Shown: positions 42,945-52,143 of the stretch, piece by piece
Layout: the number at the start of each line of letters is the position of its first letter
Numbering within the stretch: position 1 is the first letter of the stretch
Assembly (NCBI RefSeq): GCF_025558485.1
Contig: NZ_CP102930.1
Location: forward strand, 2,914,001-2,978,000
Direction of reading: 5' to 3'
Source of the DNA: Bdellovibrio bacteriovorus
GTDB lineage: Bacteria > Bdellovibrionota > Bdellovibrionia > Bdellovibrionales > Bdellovibrionaceae
DNA length: 64,000 nt
Notes under the pieces: model-generated
Databases searched by the model: none
What the model was told of the DNA's origin: nothing
The model's input: only the letters and a program-made list of their open reading frames with translations
Translations under genes and position numbers: made by a program

Positions 42945-43934
42945 TTAAGTCGCCAGAACACTCGCCAGAGAAATCAAATCCAGCTGATTCTTTTTCTCGT
43001 TTTTTGTGACGAGATCCAAAGGCACTTGAATAAGTCTTTCGCCTTCAGTTCCGATCATCACATCACAATAGCCTTTGAAAAGCGCATCTACTGCGGCTGC
43101 GCCCATACGGCTTGCAAGAATGCGATCCGCAGCGGTTGGAGATCCTCCACGCTGTTGGTGTCCCAGGATGCAGACCTTCGCGTCCATGCCGGATTTTTTA
43201 CGAATGGCATCAGCCAAATCGTAAGCGCGCCCTGGTTTTTGCCCTTCGGCGGTGATAAGGATGCTGCTGGTTTTGCCGCGTGCTTTGGCATCGGCGATGC
43301 GATCAATGGCTTTTTCCACAGTGGTGTTTGCATCCGGGGTGAAGATTTCTTCAGCACCTCCTGCAAGACCGACGTGAGAAGCAATAAAGCCTGAATTTCT
43401 GCCCATCACTTCAACAATAAAAAGACGATCATGCGAAGCTGCCGTATCACGAATGCGGTCAATCGCCTCCAGTGCGGTGTTCACAGCAGTATCAAAGCCG
43501 ATGGTTTTGTCACTGCCGAAGATATCGTTGTCAATCGTGCCGGGCACGCCAACCACTGGCACTTGATGTTCTTCCCACAAGGCATGAGCCCCGCGGAAAG
43601 AGCCGTCGCCGCCGATGCAGACCAAGGCGTCAATTCCCATGGCTTTGATATTTGCTGCTGCACGGGCACGCCCTTCAGGACGCATGAATTCCGTGGATCT
43701 TCCGGTTTTTAAAATTGTGCCGCCGCGCTGAATGATATTGGCCATGTCACGCAGTTGCAAAGGCTCGATTTTGTTTTCCATCATTCCAACGTAACCATTG
43801 TGAATGCCGTAAACTTCAAGTTTTTGAGAGATACCAACACGAACCACCGCACGAATCGCCGCATTCATTCCCGGAGCATCGCCACCGCTTGTATATACAC
43901 CAATTTTTTGAATTTGCTTTTGAAATTGAGCCAT
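42945..43934 (-). CDS. pfkA: 6-phosphofructokinase
   Basis: PfkA phosphorylates fructose 6-phosphate in glycolysis. The 329-residue length is standard. The N-terminal TSGGDAPGMNAAIRAVVR, the GGDGSFRG nucleotide loop and the PGTIDNDIFGSD catalytic loop with its two Asp residues are present. A Gly in GGDGS (not GGDDS) indicates the ATP-dependent form, not the pyrophosphate form. It lies downstream of HU, from which it is separated by a terminator, and upstream of nothing obviously related. Confidence 0.97.
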   Translation of the reverse strand: MAQFQKQIQKIGVYTSGGDAPGMNAAIRAVVRVGISQKLEVYGIHNGYVGMMENKIEPLQLRDMANIIQRGGTILKTGRSTEFMRPEGRARAAANIKAMGIDALVCIGGDGSFRGAHALWEEHQVPVVGVPGTIDNDIFGSDKTIGFDTAVNTALEAIDRIRDTAASHDRLFIVEVMGRNSGFIASHVGLAGGAEEIFTPDANTTVEKAIDRIADAKARGKTSSILITAEGQKPGRAYDLADAIRKKSGMDAKVCILGHQQRGGSPTAADRILASRMGAAAVDALFKGYCDVMIGTEGERLIQVPLDLVTKNEKKNQLDLISLASVLAT

Positions 43935-43972
43935 GAAAAGAGGCTACCGGAGCTTTGAGATATAGACAAAAT

Positions 43973-43998
43973 AAAAAAGGCGTCCTTGAGGGACGCCT
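43973..43998 (-). terminator. Terminator of the HU gene
   Basis: On the minus strand GGCGTCC and GGACGCC (43997-43991 and 43985-43979) form a stem with a 5-nt loop, followed by TTTTTT. It lies 30 nt after the HU stop and separates it from pfkA. Confidence 0.85.
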
Positions 43999-44026
43999 TT
44001 ACCAGGAAATCGAAAGTTCTGGTTAA

Positions 44027-44299
44027 TTACTTAACCATAGCTTTGAATTCAGCACCTGCGCGGAACTTCGGAGCCCATGCAGCAGGGATTTTGATCGCTT
44101 TACCAGTTTGTGGGTTGCGACCAGTGCGAGCTTTACGTTTAGCTTTAGTGAAAGTACCGAAGCCAACAAGTTTAACATCGTCACCTTTTTTAACGGATTT
44201 TTTGATGTTTTCTACTGCGCAATCAAGGATTGCTTCAGCTTGAGCTTTAGAAACTTTTGTTTCAGTAGCGATTTTTTCGATAAGTTGAGCTTTGTTCAT
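44027..44299 (-). CDS. hup: DNA-binding protein HU
   Basis: HU bends DNA and compacts the chromosome. The ATG at 44299 follows GAGGAGTTC and gives 90 residues. A longer frame from 44371 has no such site. The sequence is canonical: MNKAQLIEKIA, DVKLVGFGTF, RTGRNPQTGKAIKIPA with the Pro-tipped beta arm, and the C-terminal FRAGAEFKAMV helix. It has its own terminator and codon use suggesting high expression. Confidence 0.97.
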   Translation of the reverse strand: MNKAQLIEKIATETKVSKAQAEAILDCAVENIKKSVKKGDDVKLVGFGTFTKAKRKARTGRNPQTGKAIKIPAAWAPKFRAGAEFKAMVK

Positions 44300-44460
44300 T
44301 TGAACTCCTCTTTTGGATACATTTGTGTATCCGATGTTGATAATAAAATCGTGATGATAACTCTTCGTCATCCAATGACAGCCTCATGAAAAGACAAAAA
44401 GGCAAATTCGTCAATAGCAAAATATGAAAAGGTCTCTGACTGCGGCTCTCAGTGCGGATT

Positions 44461-44682
44461 CTAGTGCTTGCCTTCGTCGGAATAGTCCTCTTCATCAAGG
44501 GAAGTTAAAGCATCACTTGAAGAATCTTTGACGGGGATTCTGTAGGATTCGCTGGCCCATTCGCCAAGATCAATCAATCTGCATCTTTCAGAGCAGAAAG
44601 GACGGAAAGGATTTTCGGTTGAGTACAAAGCCAAACGCCCGCACTGCGGGCATTTGACCTGTCGAGATTGAGATTCGGTCAT
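44461..44682 (-). CDS. yacG: YacG-like zinc-finger DNA gyrase inhibitor
   Basis: The 73-residue protein has the YacG four-Cys zinc site (CPQCG near residue 11, and [21 protein letters not shown] near residue 30), followed by an acidic tail. In E. coli YacG binds GyrB and inhibits gyrase. Whether it does so here is inference. It is on the same strand as HU but 160 nt upstream of it, and it is followed by an AT-rich region that probably holds the HU promoter. Confidence 0.9.
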   Translation of the reverse strand: MTESQSRQVKCPQCGRLALYSTENPFRPFCSERCRLIDLGEWASESYRIPVKDSSSDALTSLDEEDYSDEGKH

Positions 44683-44728
44683 AGTCGAAATTTATTCCAA
44701 GTCCTGCTTCTGAAGCAAGACGCGGAGT

Positions 44729-45463
44729 TTATTGGAAACGCTGCAAGGTGCCGGTTGCGAACACAACGTTTTGGCTTCCGTACTTGTAAGCCAGGTCATA
44801 GTTGATGCTTGTGTTAGCCAAAGTTCCTTTATGAGCCTGGATTTGAATCAAGTATCTGCCAGCCGGAGTGCCCCACGCACCTTGTGCACGGATCTCAAAG
44901 GCCTGACTTGGAACACCATCTCTGTCCGGAATCAGGTTGAATGTATTTTGGTTATTCAAATAAAGCGGGTTGTAAGCCGCGCCACCTGCGCTGATACCGA
45001 AATTCAAAGCATATTGGTACCAGTTAGGTGCAGGGTAAGCTGTCAAAGTCACAGCTGGAACCATGGAAGGCCCCATTGTGAAGCTCAGGTACAAATAACC
45101 AGTGGACCAGTTGGCACACTTGGAAAGACCTGCTTCGATACCCCAGATCATGCGATCACAGATTGCGAAAGCATCTTTAAGGAAGGCTTCGTAAGCGCCT
45201 CTGTTTTTAATTTTCAAGGAACCGTTCACCTGACGGCCACCCATCATAAAGGATGTGCTGCCATCGGCAAAGCCCACGGTTGTTGTGATAACATTGCCAC
45301 CGCCAGTACCACCATTGGGTAGTATGCAGGCACTGCCATTCCAGATATATCCGGAATTACACACTTGGGGATTCACATAGTTGGAATCACCACCACTTTT
45401 TCCACACGCCACCACAAACAACGCTGTGGAGATCGCGATCATTGAAGCTAAAAGCTTTTTCAT
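44729..45463 (-). CDS. Secreted lipoprotein of unknown function
   Basis: The 244-residue protein has a lipoprotein signal (lipobox VVAC, Cys about 20) followed by a short disulfide-type loop (CNSGYIWNGSAC), a Gly/Asn linker and a globular beta-rich domain with Trp and Tyr (CDRMIWGIEAGLSKC). Four Cys suggest two disulfides. I do not recognise the family. An AAGGAG-poor leader and a 46-nt gap to yacG suggest that the two are not coupled. Confidence 0.75.
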   Translation of the reverse strand: MKKLLASMIAISTALFVVACGKSGGDSNYVNPQVCNSGYIWNGSACILPNGGTGGGNVITTTVGFADGSTSFMMGGRQVNGSLKIKNRGAYEAFLKDAFAICDRMIWGIEAGLSKCANWSTGYLYLSFTMGPSMVPAVTLTAYPAPNWYQYALNFGISAGGAAYNPLYLNNQNTFNLIPDRDGVPSQAFEIRAQGAWGTPAGRYLIQIQAHKGTLANTSINYDLAYKYGSQNVVFATGTLQRFQ

Positions 45464-45782
45464 AATAAACCTCTCTCTCGATACTTCTCTTCACTAAGGA
45501 TGCAATACAGGAGTCGTGCCACGGGCCGAAAGCGTCCGGATGCAATTAAACCCGCAACGAAGGTGGAATCAGTGTTTAAGCTTTACCGGCAAGGGCCAAA
45601 TTGTGTCACTTTGTCGATTCTTAAATAAGAAATAACAATTTCTTTCGCAAAAGCAGGGGCTTGTGAGTGCGTCTCAAAATAAGACAGTGTCCTTCCGGCA
45701 AAGCAGTGACAAAACCTGTGAGTGCTCTTGCAATCATTAGCTATGGGGTTTCCTGTTGATCTGTGATAAAGTCCCGACCGCT
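45464..45782. other. Intergenic region between divergent genes, no gene seen
   Basis: This 319-nt gap lies between the minus-strand lipoprotein and the plus-strand protease genes and must hold both promoters. The nonamer GGATGCAAT occurs twice, about 40 nt apart, in the left half. A GTGAGTGC-type octamer occurs twice in the right half. I see no convincing ORF, tRNA or hairpin of terminator quality. Confidence 0.6.
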
Positions 45783-46640
45783 ATGAGTAAAAAGACGAAG
45801 CAATACATTCCCTATATTTTAGCCGTGATCCTGTTGGTGGGATTGGTTGTGATGGTGCAGACGCAAAAGCCGTTGCAGGGTAAAAGTTCGCACACGTCAT
45901 TTGCTCAGGATGCCGGATACTTCTATCTTCCCCCGGGCAGTGCGAATGTTTCAGGTGTGACCGAAGAGCAGTATCGTCAATTGATCGTCGATTTTCAAAG
46001 CAAGTACATGATGCCGGTTTTTAAGACGACAGGAAAACCCCTGCTGATTTCTTATGATTGGGTGAATCCGTATTTTGCCGGTGGCTCGATGGACAAAGGC
46101 ACTTACTTGCAGGTGATCCTGTGGGGTGGAACTGCGCGGGCTCCAGGGGCTTCCTTGGAAGTTCTAGCCGGTATTTTGTGTCATGAGATCGGTCACACTA
46201 TGGGTGAAGAACCCCGCCAGACTTTTGCGGGGGCGGAGTGGTCTTCGTCAGAAGGGCAATCGGATTTCTTTACGGGCAGAACCTGTTTGCCGGAATTTCT
46301 CAGTGCCCATCCCGAACTTGCGACAAATATCAGCGAAGAAGCGTTGTCTGTGTGTGAAGGGAACCTGTTGTGCGCGCGCACCGCTCAAGTCGGCTTAGAG
46401 ATGGTTCGCTTTTTCCAAAAGTATGATTCGCAGAAATCAGATGCAGTTTCATTGCTGACGCCCGCTCCGGCTGCCCAAGAACTTTTGCGCAATGTTTATC
46501 CATCCGTGCAATGTCGTTTGGATACTTATCTGGCAGGGGCTCGGTGTCAGTTAAACGGAACTTGTCGTCCGCCGGCCTGCTGGTTTCCGCACCAGCAGGA
46601 AGATTCCCAACACCACCAGCAAAACACTGATCCAGCTTGA
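45783..46640 (+). CDS. Membrane-anchored zinc metalloprotease-like protein
   Basis: The ATG at 45783 gives 285 residues. One N-terminal transmembrane helix (about 8-26) leads to a periplasmic domain with the zinc-binding HEIGH motif (LCHEIGHTMGEE) and a downstream SEGQSDFF segment that can supply the third zinc ligand. Six Cys (TCLP, VCEG, LCARTA, QCRLD, RCQL, TCRPP, ACWF region) indicate disulfides. Related HEIGH/HELGH proteins with EGQSDY occur repeatedly in Bdellovibrio-type genomes, from memory. The last 90 nt run antisense through lgt, so the C-terminal Gln/His-rich tail may be non-functional. Confidence 0.8.
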   Translation: MSKKTKQYIPYILAVILLVGLVVMVQTQKPLQGKSSHTSFAQDAGYFYLPPGSANVSGVTEEQYRQLIVDFQSKYMMPVFKTTGKPLLISYDWVNPYFAGGSMDKGTYLQVILWGGTARAPGASLEVLAGILCHEIGHTMGEEPRQTFAGAEWSSSEGQSDFFTGRTCLPEFLSAHPELATNISEEALSVCEGNLLCARTAQVGLEMVRFFQKYDSQKSDAVSLLTPAPAAQELLRNVYPSVQCRLDTYLAGARCQLNGTCRPPACWFPHQQEDSQHHQQNTDPA

Positions 46641-47315
46641 AACCGAAAGTCCCAGCGAAGGCCCGCGGAAGTCATCGCGGAAAGATTCCATCAGCAATCG
46701 TCCCAGTCCGTGTAAAACCATCCACAGGAAAAAAATACTGCCGGGATTGTGCAGCCAGCGCGGACGAAGTGGTCGAGCAATGGATTCAGTTCCCAACAGA
46801 ATAAACAGAACCCCCAGTTCCCACAGTGATGCGTAGGCCTGTGTCGGATGGCGACCGGCCACGGCCCAGGGAAGTTCACAGGTTCTTCCATAGCAGCACC
46901 CGGCAAACAGGCAGGCGATTCGTCCTAACATATAAGAAAACGACATTACCGGGGCAAAGAGATCCAGATAATCCTCCATCTGAACTTTTGCCAGAAAGAA
47001 CATATAAAAGACACTGCACAATGTGGCCAGAATGGCTCCGCCATAAAAGACAAAGCCCCCATTCCAGAAATAAAGAATACGCAGATAGTCTTCCTGATAA
47101 TATGGAAAGCTTTCATAGAAGACGTGGAATAGACGTCCTCCGATAAAACCACTGACCATAATGATAAGACTTAGGTCGAGAGCCACTTTGCGGGACAGCT
47201 CTCTTTGATCCGCACGGCGAGTAATCCACACCAGAGCCAGACAGATTGTCAGACTCAGAATGAGATAGTAGGTCGGTATGGATAGATTGGGTGATATTGA
47301 GATGGTGGGAAACAA
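46551..47315 (-). CDS. lgt: Prolipoprotein diacylglyceryl transferase Lgt
   Basis: Lgt transfers diacylglycerol to the lipobox Cys, the first step of lipoprotein maturation. The 254-residue protein has about seven hydrophobic segments with the family motifs GGRLFHVFYE (about 58), FYGGAILA (about 94), a central MLGRIACLFAGCCYGR segment and HPTQAYASLWE. Many lipoproteins in this window depend on it. It is convergent with the metalloprotease gene, overlapping it by 90 nt. Compared with E. coli Lgt (291) it is a little short. Confidence 0.94.
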   Translation of the reverse strand: MFPTISISPNLSIPTYYLILSLTICLALVWITRRADQRELSRKVALDLSLIIMVSGFIGGRLFHVFYESFPYYQEDYLRILYFWNGGFVFYGGAILATLCSVFYMFFLAKVQMEDYLDLFAPVMSFSYMLGRIACLFAGCCYGRTCELPWAVAGRHPTQAYASLWELGVLFILLGTESIARPLRPRWLHNPGSIFFLWMVLHGLGRLLMESFRDDFRGPSLGLSVSSWISVLLVVLGIFLLVRKPAGRRTTSSV

Positions 47316-47420
47316 GCTTCCTCCGCTATACCGACGATAGACTTAATTTTCTTTCATTACAGGAAATATTCAAGACGATTCTAGTCAAGGGCCCGTAACT
47401 AAATACATAATAGGTCCTAT

Positions 47421-48848
47421 ATGAGATTGCATCCGGCTGAAATTGCCAAAGAAATTCGGGATTTCTCTTTCTTCAAATCCTTTACGGATGATTTGCTTTT
47501 GCAAACGTCAGCTATGATTCATACCGAGTCATTTGCTGCCGGGACCGTGCTTTTGCAAGAGGGTGCAACAAACAGCTCCCTGTTCTTTTTGCGAACAGGC
47601 AAAGTTGAAGTTTCTCTGGCTTCCGAGGTGATTGCCACGCTGGATACGCCGGGCGAAGTCTTTGGCGAAATGAGTGTCATCACTAAAAATCCAACCTCGA
47701 CCACAGTAAAGGCCTTAAGTGCCGTGGAATGTTTTGTCATTCGCACCGAGGACTTTGCGCATGTGCATCCGAAGGACAAGGATCGATTTCAGGCACTGCT
47801 TTTTCAGATCTATTGCAATGTTCTGACCCAGCGTCTGGTGAAAACCAACGAAAAAGCCCGTCTCTTTGAAATTCTGAATCGCGAGCTTCACGAGGCTCAG
47901 CAAAAAATCGAAAAAGTCGGCGGGCATGTCCTTCTGGTGGAGCCCGACAAAAAGCAACAGCTTCCAGTGCGTATGGCTCTGGGGGGCACGGGTGTTCAGC
48001 TGGATATCGCCAATGATTCTGAAGGTGCCCGGCAGCTTTTGGCAGAAAACAAATACGATTTGGTTCTGTGCGAAGAAGGCTGTGTTGAAATTCTAAAAGA
48101 AGTCCATGACCAGAACGCCGCGAATTATTCGGTACTTCTGACCAGCAAGGACGTGCAGGGGAACCTGCAGATCCTTCAGACCAATCGTCATGTGGATCAC
48201 ATTGTTTCGCGTGACGCTGAAGACCGCAACGCCACCATCCGTTATATTCTGACGGCTTTGGGTAAGCTGTTGAATAAGGATCTTTTCGGCATCGAAAAGT
48301 ATCTGACCTGGGGAGTGGAAGTTCAGAACAAACTGGTTTCCTGTTCCAATCAGCGCGAAGGACTTCGTGAAGATCTTTATGGCTATTTCAAGAAAATGGG
48401 CGTGCGCACGACGGTTCTGGATCGTGTGAACACGGTTGTTGAAGAAATGCTGATGAATGCGATCTACGATGCTCCGGTGGATTCTCAGGGGAAGTCCATC
48501 TTTAATCATGTGTCACGCAAGGAAGAGGTGCAGCTGGATACCCATCAGCAGTCCCAGCTTCGTTATGCCAGTGATGGAGTGCTGTTGGCTGTCGCGGTCA
48601 AAGACCCCTTTGGATCTCTGACAAAAGATATTATTATCGACTATCTTTTAAGCTGCTATAACGGCCATGCTGGCAGTATGAACGCTGAAAAGGGCGGGGC
48701 CGGACGTGGTCTGCATCAGATTATCGAAAATGCGGATCTGACGGTATTCAATGTTAAAAAAGGTGTGCGCACGGAAGTGATCTGTCTGTTTAATATCGAC
48801 GGACAAAAACGCGAAGCGCAACCTTCCTTCCATTATTTCTTCGTATAA
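47421..48848 (+). CDS. cNMP-binding / degenerate receiver / GHKL-ATPase fusion protein
   Basis: The 475-residue cytoplasmic protein joins three modules. Residues about 15-125 are a cyclic-nucleotide-binding beta-roll (FFLRTGKVEVSL, DTPGEVFGEMSVI, TTVKALSAVECFVI). A coiled-coil linker follows. Residues about 170-285 resemble a receiver fold (HVLLVEPDKKQQLPVR, YDLVLCEEG, then VLLTSKD). A Glu/Gly sits where the phospho-acceptor Asp should be. Residues about 330-470 look like a GHKL ATPase of the RsbW/histidine-kinase type, with N-box EEMLMNAIYDAP, a VKDPFG segment and G-box GGAGRGLHQIIENAD. No HisKA is present. It could be a serine kinase/anti-sigma type regulator. The stop overlaps znuB by 16 nt. 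Confidence 0.8.
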   Translation: MRLHPAEIAKEIRDFSFFKSFTDDLLLQTSAMIHTESFAAGTVLLQEGATNSSLFFLRTGKVEVSLASEVIATLDTPGEVFGEMSVITKNPTSTTVKALSAVECFVIRTEDFAHVHPKDKDRFQALLFQIYCNVLTQRLVKTNEKARLFEILNRELHEAQQKIEKVGGHVLLVEPDKKQQLPVRMALGGTGVQLDIANDSEGARQLLAENKYDLVLCEEGCVEILKEVHDQNAANYSVLLTSKDVQGNLQILQTNRHVDHIVSRDAEDRNATIRYILTALGKLLNKDLFGIEKYLTWGVEVQNKLVSCSNQREGLREDLYGYFKKMGVRTTVLDRVNTVVEEMLMNAIYDAPVDSQGKSIFNHVSRKEEVQLDTHQQSQLRYASDGVLLAVAVKDPFGSLTKDIIIDYLLSCYNGHAGSMNAEKGGAGRGLHQIIENADLTVFNVKKGVRTEVICLFNIDGQKREAQPSFHYFFV

Positions 48849-49645
48849 AGCAGCAGTCCCATCAGCATCTGCCCCAGAAGAACACAAGGCACTGTGGGTA
48901 GATTTGTGGATTGCAGGGATACGACAAATCCAAAACCACTTCCCAGCAAAGCAATCAGCAGCATCTTAACCAGATAGCTTCTTAGATTTTGACTGCGGGA
49001 TGCGGCAAAGCTGGTGGCAATAAACAGACTGCCCATTGTGTATAGATAGCCCATACTTTGAATGGCCATCGTGGTCAGCAGCAGGGTGCCCAGGTCAAAG
49101 AGGCGATTTTTCCAACTTTGATGGATGGCACTGTGGTTGGCCAACTGAAAAGATCGCAGGGACAGCTCCCGCCAGTTACTTAGCAGGAACAAGCCGAACA
49201 GCAAAGCACCTGCCAGACACCCGATAGCTCCGGCATCACTCATCACAGCCAGATCACCAAAGTAAGAAGCTGCGATATGACTTTCCAACGCCGGGGTCAT
49301 ATAGCTGACCAGATAAGTCAGAGCCAAAAAGAAGACAAACAAAGTCAGATAAATATGATTGCGGTCTGATTTGGCTTTAATAAGCAGATCCATCAGCAGC
49401 AGCGTGATCCAGCCCAAAGAAAGCCCGATCAGCAGGCTGATCCCGTGAAAATCCGTGCCCAGCAGAACATTAACAGCAAGACCCAGAACAATTCCCAGCG
49501 AGGTTCCCTGCCCCAGAACGAAGACCTGCGCACTTTTTTCCCGGGCCGTCCACTGCGAACCGATCAAAGCCAACACCGCAGCCATGATCACTGAAGAAGG
49601 CAGTGACCACTTGTAGATTTGTAAAAGAGGCAGCAATGAGGTCAT
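48833..49645 (-). CDS. znuB: Zinc/manganese ABC transporter permease (ZnuB-like)
   Basis: The ATG at 49645 overlaps the ATPase stop (ATGA) and follows GGAG. A longer frame from 49675 is less likely. The 270-residue protein has about eight hydrophobic segments and the ABC-3 family pattern, including a GQGTSLGIVLGL segment. It is the membrane channel for metal import with the ZnuC-like ATPase and ZnuA-like binding protein of the same operon. Confidence 0.88.
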   Translation of the reverse strand: MTSLLPLLQIYKWSLPSSVIMAAVLALIGSQWTAREKSAQVFVLGQGTSLGIVLGLAVNVLLGTDFHGISLLIGLSLGWITLLLMDLLIKAKSDRNHIYLTLFVFFLALTYLVSYMTPALESHIAASYFGDLAVMSDAGAIGCLAGALLFGLFLLSNWRELSLRSFQLANHSAIHQSWKNRLFDLGTLLLTTMAIQSMGYLYTMGSLFIATSFAASRSQNLRSYLVKMLLIALLGSGFGFVVSLQSTNLPTVPCVLLGQMLMGLLLYTKK

Positions 49646-50211
49646 CGGATCTCCAAAGAGCGAAGATTTTTCCATACTGAAAGCAGCGGGCGGTGAGACA
49701 CCAGGATCAAGGAGCTTTGTGGATGCTCGTTCAGAAAGAAGCTTAAAGCCTCTTCCAGAATATGACCGGATTCCTGATCGACGTGATTAAAAGGTTCATC
49801 CAAAACCAACAGACGGGGTTTTTTAGCCAAAGCCGAGGTCAGAAGGACCTTCTGTCGCTCACCACCACTGGCTGTGTTCCATTTCTTATTCAGATCCAGA
49901 TTCTTTAAAAGTCCATTACTGGCGGGTTCGCTGTTCAGAACATCCCGCAAAGTCAGGGGAAGATGAAAATGCAGATTTCCCAACTGGGGCAGATACTGCA
50001 CGTCCTGCAAAGGCACTTCAAAATTGAAGTTTCCCGTGAAAGGTTTGTGCAATCCCAAAAGAGTTTTTAAGAACGAGCTTTTGCCAGAGCCATTTTCCCC
50101 TTTTAGAAGCAGGACTTCCCCTTCCCCCAGATCAAAGCTGATTTCGGGTGACAGAAAGTTTCCTTCGGGGCTGAGAACCCGGACTTTATTGACATGCAGT
50201 AAGGATTTCAT
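49642..50211 (-). CDS. znuC: Zinc/manganese ABC transporter ATPase (ZnuC-like)
   Basis: The 189-residue ATPase is shorter than usual ZnuC (about 250), ending soon after the H-loop. Walker A GENGSGKS, signature ASGGERQKV and Walker B LLVLDEPFNHVD, with LVSHRP as H-loop, are complete, so it should be active. It overlaps znuB and znuA by 4 nt each, indicating strict co-translation. Confidence 0.88.
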   Translation of the reverse strand: MKSLLHVNKVRVLSPEGNFLSPEISFDLGEGEVLLLKGENGSGKSSFLKTLLGLHKPFTGNFNFEVPLQDVQYLPQLGNLHFHLPLTLRDVLNSEPASNGLLKNLDLNKKWNTASGGERQKVLLTSALAKKPRLLVLDEPFNHVDQESGHILEEALSFFLNEHPQSSLILVSHRPLLSVWKNLRSLEIR

Positions 50212-51080
50212 TCAAAGGATTTCCCCAAAATTTTTTGCAGAGCCTCGATGGAATTGGCCTGTCCCTTATTTTGTACATAGGACGGGACGGTCACGACTTT
50301 GACTCCGGACAATTCCTGAAATCTTTCCAGAGTTTTGTGAGGTGCCGACGGACTGGCCAGCAGGATTTTTACATTTTGCTCCTTGGCCATCTTTGCTGCC
50401 ACGGCCATGCGCGCTGCGGAAGGCGGCATGCCCGGCTTTTCTTCAAGGGACCCGGCAGACTCCAGCCCGTAGGAGCTGAAGAAGTAAGTAAACTCCTTGT
50501 GATATTCCATGACTTTCACTTTCGGCAGATTCTTTGCCACCTGGGCATGCAGATCGGTCATGGATTTTTTGAACGTATCATAATTCTTCTGAAAGACAGG
50601 GGCTTGTGATGGCGCCGCCACCGAAAGAACACGCACAACTTCCTGAGCACCTTCAGCCAGTTTTAGTGGATCAAGATTGAAGTGTGGATTGCCATGGGCA
50701 TGAACATCACCCAAAGAGCGATCAATGATTCCTTTGGGAACATCCAAAGGGGTTACGCTTTTTCCAAGGAAACAGGAGCCCGGGCCCCCTTCCTGAACCG
50801 TGCTGTTGCCGGATTTGCCAAGCACTTTGGGCAGCCAGCCGATTTCAAGTTCCAGACCCATCGCACACACAATGTCGGCCCGATTGACCTTCAAGATATA
50901 GTCCGGACGAGCTTCCGCAAAGTGGGGGTCCTCGGAACCGCTTAACAGGCTTTGCACTTCCACCTGATCCTGACCGATCGCGCGCACCACTTCCGCGATG
51001 TCCGGTGTGGTGGTGACGACTTTGATTTTAGCTTCTGCTGCAAGGGCCAAACTGAAAAAAGCGCAGATAAGATATTTCAT
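50208..51080 (-). CDS. znuA: Zinc-binding periplasmic protein (ZnuA-like)
   Basis: The ATG at 51080 (MKYLICAFF) gives a 290-residue cluster A-I metal-binding protein with a cleavable signal. Likely metal ligands are His in EDPHFAEARPDY, His in GNPHFNLDPLK, and His in VMEYHKEFTYF with a late Asp/Glu. A HAHGNPHFN stretch (about 130) is the family's His-rich loop. The long upstream frame to 51224 is noise. The neighbours are a porin upstream and the ATPase, overlapping by 4 nt. Confidence 0.9.
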   Translation of the reverse strand: MKYLICAFFSLALAAEAKIKVVTTTPDIAEVVRAIGQDQVEVQSLLSGSEDPHFAEARPDYILKVNRADIVCAMGLELEIGWLPKVLGKSGNSTVQEGGPGSCFLGKSVTPLDVPKGIIDRSLGDVHAHGNPHFNLDPLKLAEGAQEVVRVLSVAAPSQAPVFQKNYDTFKKSMTDLHAQVAKNLPKVKVMEYHKEFTYFFSSYGLESAGSLEEKPGMPPSAARMAVAAKMAKEQNVKILLASPSAPHKTLERFQELSGVKVVTVPSYVQNKGQANSIEALQKILGKSFE

Positions 51081-51090
51081 GGCATTGTCC

Positions 51091-52143
51091 TTAGAATGAA
51101 TGGGCAGGATGGGCACCCAAAATAGCCACCCACTGGAATTCAAGCTTCTGATTGATGGTGTCCGATTCGCCCTGATAAGTCTGATTATCATAGGTGTACG
51201 CCACACGTAACAAAGAGAACTCACTGTTTTTAAATGTCAAAGTTGGAACAGCGGCATAATTCAGATTTTTTTGACGAGATCCATCACTGATGAAGGCCCG
51301 GCTGAACTCCGAGAAAAGATCCACGCGCATCCCCACAAAAAGTCTTTCGGATAAAGCAATCTGCGGAAAGACATAGGCGCCAAGCTCTTCTGTGGTTTCA
51401 TAGCCCGGCCCGCTTTGATTGCGATACCACAGCTCCGATTGCACCAACAGCGTGGTGATTTTACCTTCAGATTTTTTATAGACGAAATCAAAACCATAGA
51501 GCTGGGTCTTAAGTTCCGTAGCATCTGTTCGTCCCAGATAATTGGCGCCCCATTGCAAAGCTCCGCTGTCGCCCCAGTCCACAAAGTTCACAGCATGCAG
51601 ATAGTGAGTGGGTACTTGAGGCTTTTCCCCGGCATCATGGCTGTGACCATAGGTATAACCGTTGGTCACACCAACAGTGATGTCCCAGAAAGAATCTGTG
51701 GGAAGCAAAGTCGAAAATTCCGCACCTGTGTCGGCCACACCTTCTTCATCGAAAAACGCGGCTTGTACACGGGGGGCTGATACAAAAGCCCAGTCATGTT
51801 GATGGAACTGATTCAGACGTCCCACGCCCAGGAAAAATTTCCCGACCCGAAAGCGGGAATTCGGAATCACCTTGCTGGAACCCACATAGGCCTCATGCAC
51901 CTCGGCGACAAATTCTCCCTCTTCATTGTGTGCAGCAAAATTTAAAGTGGCATCGAATGTCGGGTCCAAGGGGCCGAAAAAGATCAGCTCTGCAGAGCGG
52001 ATATCCAGTTTGTTTTCTGCGGAATCTTCAAAATGCAAGGGCGCAACAAAATCCAGGGCTGCCGCAGACTGCATGTTTTGCAGAATCTGGGCATGGGCCT
52101 GGAAGGACAGTAGAGAGAACAAAATCAGTGTGAAAATTTTCAT
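51091..52143 (-). CDS. Putative outer-membrane porin of the zinc operon
   Basis: The 350-residue protein has a Sec signal (LILFSLLSFQAHA) and alternating strands with many aromatic residues, ending in SF with a C-terminal Phe. It is placed 10 nt before znuA and 4 nt after the preceding lipoprotein gene, so it is likely the outer-membrane entry port for the metal. I do not see a TonB box or plug domain, so it is not a TonB-dependent receptor. The family resembles proteins annotated only as zinc-regulated outer-membrane proteins. Confidence 0.78.
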   Translation of the reverse strand: MKIFTLILFSLLSFQAHAQILQNMQSAAALDFVAPLHFEDSAENKLDIRSAELIFFGPLDPTFDATLNFAAHNEEGEFVAEVHEAYVGSSKVIPNSRFRVGKFFLGVGRLNQFHQHDWAFVSAPRVQAAFFDEEGVADTGAEFSTLLPTDSFWDITVGVTNGYTYGHSHDAGEKPQVPTHYLHAVNFVDWGDSGALQWGANYLGRTDATELKTQLYGFDFVYKKSEGKITTLLVQSELWYRNQSGPGYETTEELGAYVFPQIALSERLFVGMRVDLFSEFSRAFISDGSRQKNLNYAAVPTLTFKNSEFSLLRVAYTYDNQTYQGESDTINQKLEFQWVAILGAHPAHSF

